The position numbers and the translations under genes were made by a program. A model generated the notes under the pieces. That model was not told where the DNA came from, did no database searches, and saw only the letters and a list, made by a program, of their open reading frames with translations. Shown here piece by piece: positions 1 through 6,394 of a stretch of 7,034 nt of DNA (position 1 is its first letter; every line of letters begins with the position of its first letter). Source of the DNA: Clostridia bacterium (GTDB taxonomy: Bacteria; Bacillota; Clostridia; TANB77; CAG-508). Location of the stretch: contig JAAVXQ010000092.1 in the NCBI GenBank assembly GCA_022790685.1, forward strand, positions 1 through 7,034, written 5' to 3'.

Positions 1-34
1 AAAATATAAACCAATTGAAAATATAATATAAATA

Positions 35-63
35 TTGCTAATAAAGAAGTAAAATGATATAAT
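35..63 (+). promoter_or_regulatory. Putative sigma-A promoter for deaminase/membrane-protein operon
   Basis: A perfect TATAAT -10 box at 58-63 is preceded by TGA, giving an extended -10 (TGnTATAAT). A TTGCTA -35 box at 35-40 (4 of 6 matches to TTGACA) lies 17 bases upstream. Transcription would start near base 70, leaving a leader of only about a dozen bases that holds the Shine-Dalgarno sequence. In DNA this A+T-rich, -10-like strings arise by chance; the spacing and extended -10 raise confidence. Confidence 0.55.
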
Positions 64-82
64 TCGAAAAAAGGAGAAAATG

Positions 83-589
83 ATGAACGAGAGAGTAGAT
101 AAAGTAAATTATTATTTAGATATAGCAGAAGCAGTGGCTTCAAGATCAACTTGTTTAAGAAAAAAATATGGTTCTGTAATAGTAAATCATGACCAAATAA
201 TATCTACAGGATATTCAGGAGCACCTAGAGGAAGAGTAAATTGTTGTGATTTAGGATATTGTACAAAAAAGAAATTATTACCAGACCAAAGACATGGTGG
301 ATATGATGCATGTAGAAGTGTACATAGTGAACAAAATACAATTATATCAGCATCAAGAGAAGAAATGATTGGTGGAACTTTATATTTAGTAGGATATAGA
401 TATAAAGAAAATGAAGAAGAAAATGACTATGAAAAAGGAGCAGCACCATGCTTGATGTGTAGAAAACTAATTATAAATGCAGGAATAGAAAAAGTTATAG
501 TAAGAGTAAATAAAAAAGAATATATAGAATTTCTAGTAGAAGATTGGATAGAAAATGATGAATTTCTAAATGGACAACTAGAATATTAA
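83..589 (+). CDS. Deoxycytidylate/cytidine deaminase family protein (dCMP deaminase-like)
   Basis: Probable zinc-dependent deaminase of the dCMP deaminase/ComEB family, which converts dCMP to dUMP in the cytosol to feed thymidylate synthesis. Counting from the upstream Met at 80, the zinc and catalytic signature is H82-S83-E84 (HSEQN, with Ser where Ala is common) followed by P123-C124-L-M-C127. His and the two Cys bind zinc and Glu is the proton shuttle. The N-terminal stretch YSGAPRGRVNCC (about 45-56) is typical of the dCMP deaminase branch. About 168 residues is a normal length. Start choice: ATG codons stand at 80 and 83; AGGAG at 72-76 lies 6 bases from the second but only 3 from the first, so 83 is preferred. 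The next gene follows after 12 bases, suggesting co-transcription. The substrate is inferred from family resemblance; a deaminase acting on another nucleotide is possible. Confidence 0.85.
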   Translation: MNERVDKVNYYLDIAEAVASRSTCLRKKYGSVIVNHDQIISTGYSGAPRGRVNCCDLGYCTKKKLLPDQRHGGYDACRSVHSEQNTIISASREEMIGGTLYLVGYRYKENEEENDYEKGAAPCLMCRKLIINAGIEKVIVRVNKKEYIEFLVEDWIENDEFLNGQLEY

Positions 590-601
590 AAGAGGTAAAA
601 A

Positions 602-2275
602 GTGAAAAAAAAGTTAAGATATATTCTAGATAAAGTAAATACTGATTATATAATACTTATAATTATAGCTATCATACTTGCGATTCCAATGTTTAGTCAA
701 AAACTGGATGTATATGCAGATGATGGAATACAGCATATTGCAAGAGCTTTTGGTACATATGAAACTATAAAAGAAGGAGTTTTACCCAAAATCATATCTT
801 CGTTTACAAATGGATATGGATATTCATGGGATTTGTTTTATGGACCATTTACAGCATTTGGAATTATAATTATGCAAATATTTACTAAATCTTGGGTAAA
901 TGCATATAAGCTTTTTTGCTTTATTTTACTTATATTATCAGGAATATTTATGTACATATTCGTGTATAAACTTAGCGAAAATAAAAAAACAGGATTACTA
1001 TCAGGAAGTTTATATATGACCTTTCCATATCACTTAACAGATTTATATATAAGAAATGCTATTCGGTGAATTTGCTTCATTTGTTTTTATTCCATTAGTT
1101 TTTTGGGGGTTATATAATATCTTCAATAATAAAGAAAAAAATTATTATTTGACATTAGGAGCAGTTCGGACTTATTTTAACACATAATTTATCAACTATG
1201 ATAGTTGCATTTTTTGCTATTATTTATGTTTTGATAAATATAAATCAACTTAAAAATAAGTATATTATAAAAAGTTTAGCTATAAATTTAATTTTTATTT
1301 TGTGCTTAACATCATTTTTTTGGGTGCCACTTATAGAAACAAAGCAAAGCACAGATTACATTGTATATGAAGCTGGAATGATGTCAGATATAGAACTTAT
1401 AGAAAGTCAAGCTCTTAGTATAAATAAATTGTTTGCAGCACCAACAGAAGATAGAGTAGTTTTTGAACTAGGACCACATATAATAATAATGCTAGTATTT
1501 TCTATTATGGCATATAAGAAATTAAAAGAAATTAAATTAGAATATATATTCTTTTTGATTTCTGGATTTATTTGTTTATGGATGACTACAAAATATTTTC
1601 CTTGGAGAATACTTCCTAAAGCTTTTTATATGATACAGTTTCCATGGAGGATGTTACAAATGGTGGGGTTCTTCTTTGCTATTATTTGTAGCATAAATAT
1701 GGAGCAGGTTATTAAAAATTATAGAAAGTTAGATACTATTATAATAATAGCAATTTCTTTATTGTATGTAATTAGCTTATATTCTCATATTCCATATTTA
1801 GAAGATAAAATATCAAATATTGAAGATTGGAAATTAGGTGAAATGTCAGGTAAAGAATATGAAGTTGTTGCACGGAACAGCAAAAGCAGAGTATTTACCT
1901 AAAAAAGCATATGAAAATAGATTTTATATTGCTACAAGAGATAAAAATATTTATACACTTCAAGGAAAAGCAGTAATTGAGAAGGAGAAAAAAGAAGGAA
2001 ATAAATTAGAAGCAAAGTTAACTATATTAGAAGATGGGACGATATTTGAACTTCCATATATATATTATCCAGGATATGAAATAAGACTTGATGGAACTAT
2101 AAACAGAGATACTTTTGAAACAGAAAATGGTTTTTTAGGGTTAAAATTAGATAAAGATATAGAAGTAGAATTAGAGGTAAGATATAGTGGAACAAAAATA
2201 ATGAATATGTCAAATCTTATTTCATTTATTTCTTTAATAGTTTTTGGAGTATATATTTGGAAAAAGGAAAATTAA
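602..2275 (+). CDS. GT-C-like polytopic membrane protein (PTPS-related/YfhO type), reading requires three +1 shifts at CGG
   Basis: A 556-residue integral membrane protein when read as 602-1063, 1065-1166, 1168-1872 and 1874-2275. It begins at GTG 602 with AGAGG at 591-595. The first membrane segment is near residues 18-33, followed by an extracytoplasmic loop with YADDGIQHIARA, the Asp/His-rich loop typical of GT-C-fold glycosyltransferase relatives (PTPS-related/YfhO group). Many more helices follow, then a beta-rich soluble region (LPYIYYPGYEIRLDG) and a final C-terminal helix. Frame changes restore family-like segments: RNAI-G155-EFASFVFIPLVF, GAV-G189-LILTHNLSTM and VVA-G424-TAKAEYLP. 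Each is one extra C before a Gly codon. Read conventionally the gene is four fragments and would be called a pseudogene, but codon use and family motifs stay intact throughout, with no nonsense or missense decay. The likely role is transfer of a lipid-linked sugar to cell-surface glycans or lipids; acceptor unknown. It probably shares a transcript with the deaminase. Confidence 0.72.
1064..1067 (+). other. Frame-change site 1: ATT-C-GGT (zero-frame CGG TGA)
   Basis: The zero frame reads ATT CGG TGA and ends at 1069. Skipping C1064, or reading CGGT as one unit, gives Ile-Gly-Glu and continues into EFASFVFIPLVFWGLY, a segment expected in this membrane family. The extra C is not in a homopolymer. 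Whether this is biological +1 decoding, mutation or sequencing error cannot be settled here. Confidence 0.7.
1167..1170 (+). other. Frame-change site 2: GTT-C-GGA
   Basis: In the frame set by site 1, GTT is followed by CGG and the frame closes at TAA 1185-1187. Dropping C1167 gives Val-Gly-Leu-Ile-Leu-Thr-His-Asn-Leu-Ser, the LTHN-type segment usual in this family, and joins the open frame containing ATG 1198. Confidence 0.7.
1873..1876 (+). other. Frame-change site 3: GCA-C-GGA
   Basis: The zero frame reads GCA CGG AAC and closes at TAA 1900-1902. Dropping C1873 gives Ala-Gly-Thr-Ala-Lys-Ala-Glu-Tyr-Leu-Pro, an EYLP segment like that seen at the start of the C-terminal domain of such proteins, and the frame then runs to the natural stop at 2275. 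The two frames overlap from 1838 to 1902, so ATG 1838 is an incidental internal ATG. Confidence 0.7.
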
Positions 2276-2291
2276 GAATACCTTAAGAAAC

Positions 2292-2320
2292 TTGAAAAAT
2301 AAAGAAAAATGATATATACT
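2292..2320 (+). promoter_or_regulatory. Putative sigma-A promoter for der-plsY-gpsA
   Basis: TTGAAA at 2292-2297 and TATACT at 2315-2320 are separated by 17 bases, each matching its consensus at 5 of 6 positions. Transcription would begin near 2327, giving a leader of about 30 bases before der, with AAAGGA at 2348-2353 as ribosome binding site 6 bases before ATG. I see no intrinsic terminator between the membrane-protein gene and this promoter, so read-through is possible. Confidence 0.6.
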
Positions 2321-2359
2321 ATAAGAACATTTATAAATAAAAAATAGAAAGGAAAACTC

Positions 2360-3685
2360 ATGTCTAAACCAATAGTAGCAATTATAGGAAAACCAAATGT
2401 TGGTAAATCAAGATTTTTTAATTATGTTGTTGGACAGAGAATATCTATTGTAGAAGATACACCAGGAGTTACAAGAGATAGAATATATGCAAATACTTCT
2501 TGGAGAGATAGAGAATTTACTTTAATAGATACAGGCGGAATTGAAAAAGAAAATGACGACATAATAGTTTCTCAGATGAGAGAACAAGCAAATATTGCGA
2601 TAAATGTTGCTGATGTTATTTTATTTATAACAGATGTAAGACAAGGTGTTACATCAAGTGATGAGGAAATTGCAATAATGCTAAAAAAGTCAAACAAACC
2701 AATTATTTTAGCTTGTAATAAATCTGATAATTATGGAGAGCCACCAGCAGAACTTTATGAATTTTATAATTTAGGACTTGGAGAACCACATCCAATATCG
2801 GCTGCAAATGCAATAGGAATAGGTGATTTGTTGGATGAAATATATAATAAACTTCCATCCAAAAAAGAAGATGAAGATGAAAATGAAAGAATAAAAGTAG
2901 CAATTATAGGAAAACCCAATGTAGGAAAATCTTCACTAATAAATAAAATTTTAGGAGAAGATAGAAGCATAGTAAGTGATGTTGCAGGAACTACTAGAGA
3001 TGCAATAGACTCTGATTTTGAAAATGAATATGGAAAATATACTTTTATAGATACCGCAGGTGTTAGAAAAAAAGCAAAAGTAAATGAATCTATAGAAAAA
3101 TTCAGTGTAATGAGAACACTTTTAGCAATTGAAAGAGCAGATGTATGTTTAGTTTTAATAGATGCTTTAGAAGGTGTTACAGATCAAGATGCAAAAATTC
3201 TTGGAGAAGCACATGAAGCTGGAAAAGGAATAATAATAGTTGTAAATAAATGGGATGAAGTAGAAAAAGATACTGGAACTTTAGAAAAATACAAAAAAGA
3301 AGTAAAAGAAAAATTAAGTTATGCAGGATATGCACCAGTGGTATTTATTTCAGCCAAAACAGGACAAAGAGTAAATAAATTATTTGAGATGATAAATAAT
3401 GTTAATAGTCAAAATTCTTTAAGAGTATCTACTTCTGTAATAAATGAAGTAATAAATGAAGCTATTTCTGTAGTACAACCGCCATCAGATAAAGGAAGAA
3501 GGCTGAAAGTATTATATGGAACACAAGCAGGGACAAAACCACCAACATTTGTTATATTTGTAAATAATAAAGAATTATTCCATTTTTCTTATGAAAGATA
3601 TTTAGTAAATTGCTTTAGAAATAATTTTGGATTGGAAGGAACACCAGTAAGAATAATAGTAAGAGAAAAAGGAGATAAAAATTAA
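2360..3685 (+). CDS. der: Ribosome-assembly GTPase Der (EngA)
   Basis: Cytosolic tandem GTPase needed for 50S subunit maturation. G domain 1: P-loop GKPNVGKS at residues 10-17, switch DTPGVTRDR at 33-41, DTGG 57-60, NKSD 120-123 and ISA near 146-148. A short acidic linker (KKEDEDENE) follows. G domain 2: GKPNVGKS 184-191, AGTTRD near 209-214, DTAG 231-234, NKWD 296-299 and ISAKTG 330-335. The C-terminal KH-like RNA-binding domain spans about 350-441. At 441 residues it matches the family length of roughly 435-490. One oddity is Arg18 directly after the first P-loop Ser, where Thr or Ser is usual, followed by FFN rather than LFN; the Mg-binding Ser17 and Lys16 are kept. The CGG trinucleotides at 2536 and 2799 are out of frame (GGC GGA, TCG GCT) and no frame change occurs there. 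The gene leads the der-plsY-gpsA cluster common in Bacillota. Confidence 0.97.
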   Translation: MSKPIVAIIGKPNVGKSRFFNYVVGQRISIVEDTPGVTRDRIYANTSWRDREFTLIDTGGIEKENDDIIVSQMREQANIAINVADVILFITDVRQGVTSSDEEIAIMLKKSNKPIILACNKSDNYGEPPAELYEFYNLGLGEPHPISAANAIGIGDLLDEIYNKLPSKKEDEDENERIKVAIIGKPNVGKSSLINKILGEDRSIVSDVAGTTRDAIDSDFENEYGKYTFIDTAGVRKKAKVNESIEKFSVMRTLLAIERADVCLVLIDALEGVTDQDAKILGEAHEAGKGIIIVVNKWDEVEKDTGTLEKYKKEVKEKLSYAGYAPVVFISAKTGQRVNKLFEMINNVNSQNSLRVSTSVINEVINEAISVVQPPSDKGRRLKVLYGTQAGTKPPTFVIFVNNKELFHFSYERYLVNCFRNNFGLEGTPVRIIVREKGDKN

Positions 3686-3705
3686 AAAAGTAGGAGGTAA
3701 TTTTA

Positions 3706-4335
3706 ATGGCAGCATATATAGTTATAGCAATAATAGCATATGCAATAGGAAGTATAAACTTTTCAGTAATAATAAGTAGAAAAATAGCAGGATTTGATAT
3801 AAGAGAAAAAGGTAGTGGAAATGCAGGAAGCACTAACATGCTTCGTTCAGTTGGAAAAAAAGCTGCTTTAATTACATTAGGTTGTGATATTTTGAAAGGA
3901 ATAGTAGCAATACTTATAGCAATAATTATAAATATGATTGCAGAAGATAGTACAAACCCAGCGATATTAGTACAAATTGCTGCATTATGTGTTGTAGTTG
4001 GTCACACATATCCGATATTTTTTGAATTTAGAGGAGGTAAAGGTGTAGCTACAAGTTTAGGTATAATAATTTTAGTTAATTGGCAAATAGGATTAATTTG
4101 TTTAGTATTCGCATTAGTTTTAATTGCTCTTACAAGAATGGTATCTCTAGGATCAATTTCAGCGGCGATATTATTTGCAGTACTTACAATATTTTTACCA
4201 GATCATTTTTTAGTAGAAGGAAATTATATTATATTTGGAATATTACTTGCAACACTTGTAATATTTAATCATAGAACAAACATTAAAAGAATAATGGAAG
4301 GTAATGAAAGTAGAATAAATTTTAAAAAATCCTAA
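3706..4335 (+). CDS. plsY: Acyl-phosphate:glycerol-3-phosphate acyltransferase PlsY
   Basis: Integral membrane enzyme that moves an acyl group from acyl-phosphate (made by PlsX) to the 1-position of glycerol 3-phosphate, the first step in phosphatidic acid synthesis in most Gram-positive bacteria. Family motifs are visible: GSGNAGSTN at residues 36-44 (usual GSGNPGATN), H100-TYPIFFEFRGGKGVAT to residue 116 with the glycine-rich phosphate loop, and FNHRTNIKRIMEGNES at 187-202. Hydrophobic helices lie near 3-24, 53-77, 87-106, 115-142, 147-164 and 174-187. The length of 209 is normal. AGGAGG at 3692-3697 is an excellent ribosome binding site 8 bases from ATG. It starts 20 bases after der. The only ordinary CGN arginine codon I found in the window is its CGT at 3844 (Arg47). 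CGG at 4163 is out of frame (GCG GCG). Confidence 0.96.
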   Translation: MAAYIVIAIIAYAIGSINFSVIISRKIAGFDIREKGSGNAGSTNMLRSVGKKAALITLGCDILKGIVAILIAIIINMIAEDSTNPAILVQIAALCVVVGHTYPIFFEFRGGKGVATSLGIIILVNWQIGLICLVFALVLIALTRMVSLGSISAAILFAVLTIFLPDHFLVEGNYIIFGILLATLVIFNHRTNIKRIMEGNESRINFKKS

Positions 4336-4388
4336 ATTTAAATAAACAAGCATAAATATAAATAAATAAAAAATAAGGAGTGTGACAA

Positions 4389-5375
4389 ATGAAAAAAATT
4401 ACAATTATTGGTAGTGGAAGTTGGGGAGTTGCCTTAGGAGTATATTTAGCAGGGCAAGGACATAGCATAAAAATTTGGTCTTTTAGCGAAGAAGAAAAAA
4501 ATCAAATTAATAATGAAAAAAAATGTGTATTTTTACCTAAAATAACTCTTCCAGAAAATATATTATGTACAAATAGCTATGAAGAAGCTTTAAAAGGTTC
4601 AGAAATAATACTACATGTAACTCCATCTAAGTTTGTAAGAAATACAATAAAAGGTTATAAAGAATTTGTGAAGAAAAATCAAATGATAATTATGTGTTCA
4701 AAAGGATTTGAAGCAGAAACTAATCTTACATTAGATGAAGTTATAAAAGAGGAACTTCCAGAGGTTAAATATGGAATTTTATCAGGTCCAAGTCATGCAG
4801 AAGAAGTTTCAATAAATATACCAACAGCATTAGTAATAGCTTCAGAAGATGAATATGTAAAAGAAGTAATATCAGAAACTTTTAAAAGTAATACTTTAAG
4901 AATATATACATCAAAAGATGTTAAAGGTGTTGAATTAGGAGGAGCCTTAAAAAACATAATAGCATTCTGTGCAGGAATTTCAGTAGGATTAAATCTAGGA
5001 GATAACACTTTTGCAGCTCTTGCAACAAGAGGGTTAGTGGAAATAACTAGACTTGGAACTATTATGGGAGGAGAAGTAAAAACTTTTTATGGTTTAACAG
5101 GTCTTGGAGATTTAATAGTAACTTGTGGAAGTATGCATAGTAGAAATAGAAGAGCAGGAGAAATGATAGGAAAAGGATTTTCTATAGAAGAAGCGAGAAA
5201 AGAAATTGGAATGACTATTGAAAGTGTTGATAATATTGATGTTGCATATAAACTTTCTAAAAAATATAATGTTGAAATGCCAATAGTAGAAAGTGTGTAT
5301 GATGTGCTATATAATGGATTAGATCCAAAAGAAGCAGTAAATACTTTAATGACCAGAAGCTTAAAAGAAGAATAA
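4389..5375 (+). CDS. gpsA: Glycerol-3-phosphate dehydrogenase [NAD(P)+] GpsA
   Basis: Cytosolic enzyme that reduces dihydroxyacetone phosphate to sn-glycerol 3-phosphate, the substrate of PlsY encoded just upstream. The N-terminal Rossmann fold has GSGSWG at residues 8-13. Further signatures are SKGFE 104-108, GPSHAEEV 133-140, the catalytic Lys188 in VELGGALKN, the helix containing GDNTFAALATRGL (204-216), GLTGLGDL 235-242 and the substrate/cofactor-binding SRNRR at 251-255. At 328 residues it is typical. AAGGAG at 4375-4380 lies 8 bases before ATG. The 53-base gap after plsY holds only A+T-rich sequence with no terminator I can see, so it is likely co-transcribed with der and plsY. In many Clostridia spoIVA follows gpsA; here a zinc-ribbon protein follows instead. 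Confidence 0.97.
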   Translation: MKKITIIGSGSWGVALGVYLAGQGHSIKIWSFSEEEKNQINNEKKCVFLPKITLPENILCTNSYEEALKGSEIILHVTPSKFVRNTIKGYKEFVKKNQMIIMCSKGFEAETNLTLDEVIKEELPEVKYGILSGPSHAEEVSINIPTALVIASEDEYVKEVISETFKSNTLRIYTSKDVKGVELGGALKNIIAFCAGISVGLNLGDNTFAALATRGLVEITRLGTIMGGEVKTFYGLTGLGDLIVTCGSMHSRNRRAGEMIGKGFSIEEARKEIGMTIESVDNIDVAYKLSKKYNVEMPIVESVYDVLYNGLDPKEAVNTLMTRSLKEE

Positions 5376-5384
5376 GTTATAAAA

Positions 5385-5413
5385 ATGATATTATTAAACA
5401 TAATATATATAAT
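5385..5413 (+). promoter_or_regulatory. Weak candidate promoter before zinc-ribbon gene and dtd
   Basis: A perfect TATAAT at 5408-5413 has ATGATA (4 of 6 matches to TTGACA) at 5385-5390, 17 bases upstream. The 61-base intergenic region is nearly all A and T, so chance resemblance is a real possibility. It could give separate expression of the zinc-ribbon gene and dtd inside the longer cluster. Confidence 0.3.
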
Positions 5414-5436
5414 GATATAAAAAGGAGAGAGCAAAT

Positions 5437-5910
5437 ATGGAATTTTTTGATAAGTTAAGTAAGAAAGCTTCAGAAACTTACAAATTTACAAAAGATAAAA
5501 CAACTAAAATCTCAGGAGAATTAAAATTAAAAGGAAAAATAAATGATTTAAAATCAAAAATAGAAGATGTTTATAAAGAAATAGGAAAAATTGTTTATGA
5601 AGAATTAAAAAGTGGAACAGATGTATCTAAAGAAGAAGTAAGTGCAAAATGTGAAGAAATTAAATCAATGCAAGATGAAATTGAAAAATTAAATATCGAA
5701 ATTCTAAAAATAAAAAACATTAAAAAGTGTATAAACTGTGGAGCTGAATTAGAATTAGATGTTAAATTTTGTTCAAAATGTGGAAAAGAACAACCAGAAG
5801 AAGTAAAAAATATTGAGGTAAAAGCAGAAGAACCAGCAAATGCAGAACAAGCAGAAGTAGTAGAAGTAAAAAATGCAGATGAAGAGCAAAAGGATGAAAC
5901 AAACGAATAA
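5437..5910 (+). CDS. Coiled-coil protein with zinc-ribbon domain, function unknown
   Basis: A 157-residue soluble, highly charged protein. Residues 1-95 are rich in Lys and Glu with a heptad-like hydrophobic pattern (LKGKINDLKSKIEDVYKEIG, then a second helix up to LNIEILKIKNI), consistent with a helical hairpin or coiled coil. A zinc ribbon follows with C98-x2-C101 and C112-x2-C115 (CINCGAEL, then FCSKCGKE), the small rubredoxin-like knuckle often found in regulatory or scaffold proteins. Residues 119-157 form an acidic, Ala/Glu/Val-rich, probably disordered tail. There is no signal peptide or membrane segment. AAAGGAG at 5421-5427 lies 9 bases before ATG. Its stop TAA shares an A with the dtd start (TAATG), implying translational coupling. 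I do not recognise a specific family beyond the zinc ribbon and propose no function. Confidence 0.85.
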   Translation: MEFFDKLSKKASETYKFTKDKTTKISGELKLKGKINDLKSKIEDVYKEIGKIVYEELKSGTDVSKEEVSAKCEEIKSMQDEIEKLNIEILKIKNIKKCINCGAELELDVKFCSKCGKEQPEEVKNIEVKAEEPANAEQAEVVEVKNADEEQKDETNE

Positions 5911-6348
5911 TGAGATTAGTAGTTCAAAGAGTGTCAAATGCTAAAGTAGAAGTAGATGAAAAAATTACACGGACAAATAGAAAAAGGTTTTATGGTTTTA
6001 TGTGGAATAACACATGAAGATACAAAACAAGAAGCAGACTACTTAGCTAAAAAATTATGTAATTTAAGAGTTTTTGAAGACGAAAATGAAAAAATGAATT
6101 TATCTGTAAAGGATGTTGGTGGAAAACTTTTAATAATATCTCAATTTACTCTTTATGCTGACTGTAGTTCTGGAAATAGACCAAGTTTTATAAATGCTGC
6201 TAAACCCGATTATGCAAATGAACTATATGAATATTTTATGCAAAAATGCAGAGATGAGGGCTTAGAGGTTGAAAAAGGCGTATTTGGTGCACATATGGAA
6301 GTTTCACTTTTAAATAATGGACCTGTAACAATAATTTTAGAGAAATAA
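5910..6348 (+). CDS. dtd: D-aminoacyl-tRNA deacylase Dtd, reading requires one +1 shift at CGG
   Basis: Cytosolic proofreading enzyme that hydrolyses D-aminoacyl-tRNAs (and Gly mischarged on tRNA-Ala). It starts at ATG 5910, overlapping the upstream stop as TAATG; the nearest AAGGA (5890-5894) is too far for normal initiation, so re-initiation is likely. Codons run MRLVVQRVSNAKVEVDEKIT to ACA 5967-5969, then an extra C5970, then GGA. Skipping the C gives 145 residues, the usual size. SQFTLYAD at 77-84 and the Gly-cisPro motif NNGPVT at 135-140, both active-site hallmarks, are intact. Gly21 aligns without a gap to the Gly in VTGEIG of E. coli Dtd as I recall it. Without the shift translation ends at TGA 6015-6017 and no active site is made. 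ATG 5956, which opens the downstream frame, would remove the conserved N-terminal strand and is rejected as the start. Confidence 0.88.
5970..5973 (+). other. Frame-change site 4: ACA-C-GGA in dtd
   Basis: The zero frame reads ACA CGG ACA AAT and stops at 6015-6017, fifteen codons later. Dropping C5970 gives Thr20-Gly21-Gln22 and the rest of Dtd. This is the best-anchored of the four sites because Dtd is short, highly conserved and alignable without gaps on both sides. Confidence 0.8.
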
Positions 6349-6350
6349 GA

Positions 6351-6379
6351 ATAGAAGCAACAATATTGCTTCTATTTTT
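6351..6379 (+). terminator. Intrinsic terminator after dtd
   Basis: A perfect 10-bp stem (6351-6360, ATAGAAGCAA, pairing with 6366-6375, TTGCTTCTAT) closes a 5-base loop CAATA and runs into a T tract at 6375-6379. It begins two bases after the dtd stop codon and separates the dtd transcript from the ABC permease gene, which has its own promoter. Confidence 0.85.
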
Positions 6380-6394
6380 GTATATAAATTAATA

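Noticed and set aside
1198..1902. Independent membrane protein starting at ATG 1198
   Set aside because: No Shine-Dalgarno sequence precedes it; this Met is within the THNLSTM segment of the longer protein.
602..2275. Interpretation as a decayed pseudogene
   Set aside because: All three lesions are the same event, an extra C before a Gly codon, and the same event interrupts dtd. A decaying gene should show mixed indels, stops and deletions. Not fully excluded.
2703..2970. Minus-strand open frames inside der
   Set aside because: They lie opposite a complete, strongly conserved der and have no family resemblance or ribosome binding site.
3615..3839. Minus-strand open frame across the der-plsY junction
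   Set aside because: It is antisense to two well-supported genes; its hydrophobic composition just mirrors A/T-rich complementary codons.
4080..4268. Small + strand open frame inside plsY
   Set aside because: It is a different frame of PlsY membrane helices with no start signal.
4336..4388. Possible terminator or promoter between plsY and gpsA
   Set aside because: No stem-loop with a T tract and no spaced promoter pair is visible; it is only A/T-rich spacer with the gpsA ribosome binding site.
4793..5434. Minus-strand open frames opposite gpsA
   Set aside because: They are antisense to a full-length gpsA with all motifs and have no independent support.
1064..5973. CGG reassigned as a triplet to Gln, Trp or another amino acid, as known for some Bacillota
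   Set aside because: Reading CGG as any single triplet keeps the zero frame, which closes at stops soon after each site and does not match the protein family downstream.
1064..5973. Classic -1 slippery-site frameshifting
   Set aside because: The change needed is +1, and no X XXY YYZ heptamer lies at these points.
5956..6348. A shorter dtd starting at ATG 5956
   Set aside because: It lacks a ribosome binding site, starts out of register with MKKLH instead of the conserved VDEKIT segment and removes the conserved N-terminal strand that is encoded intact just upstream.
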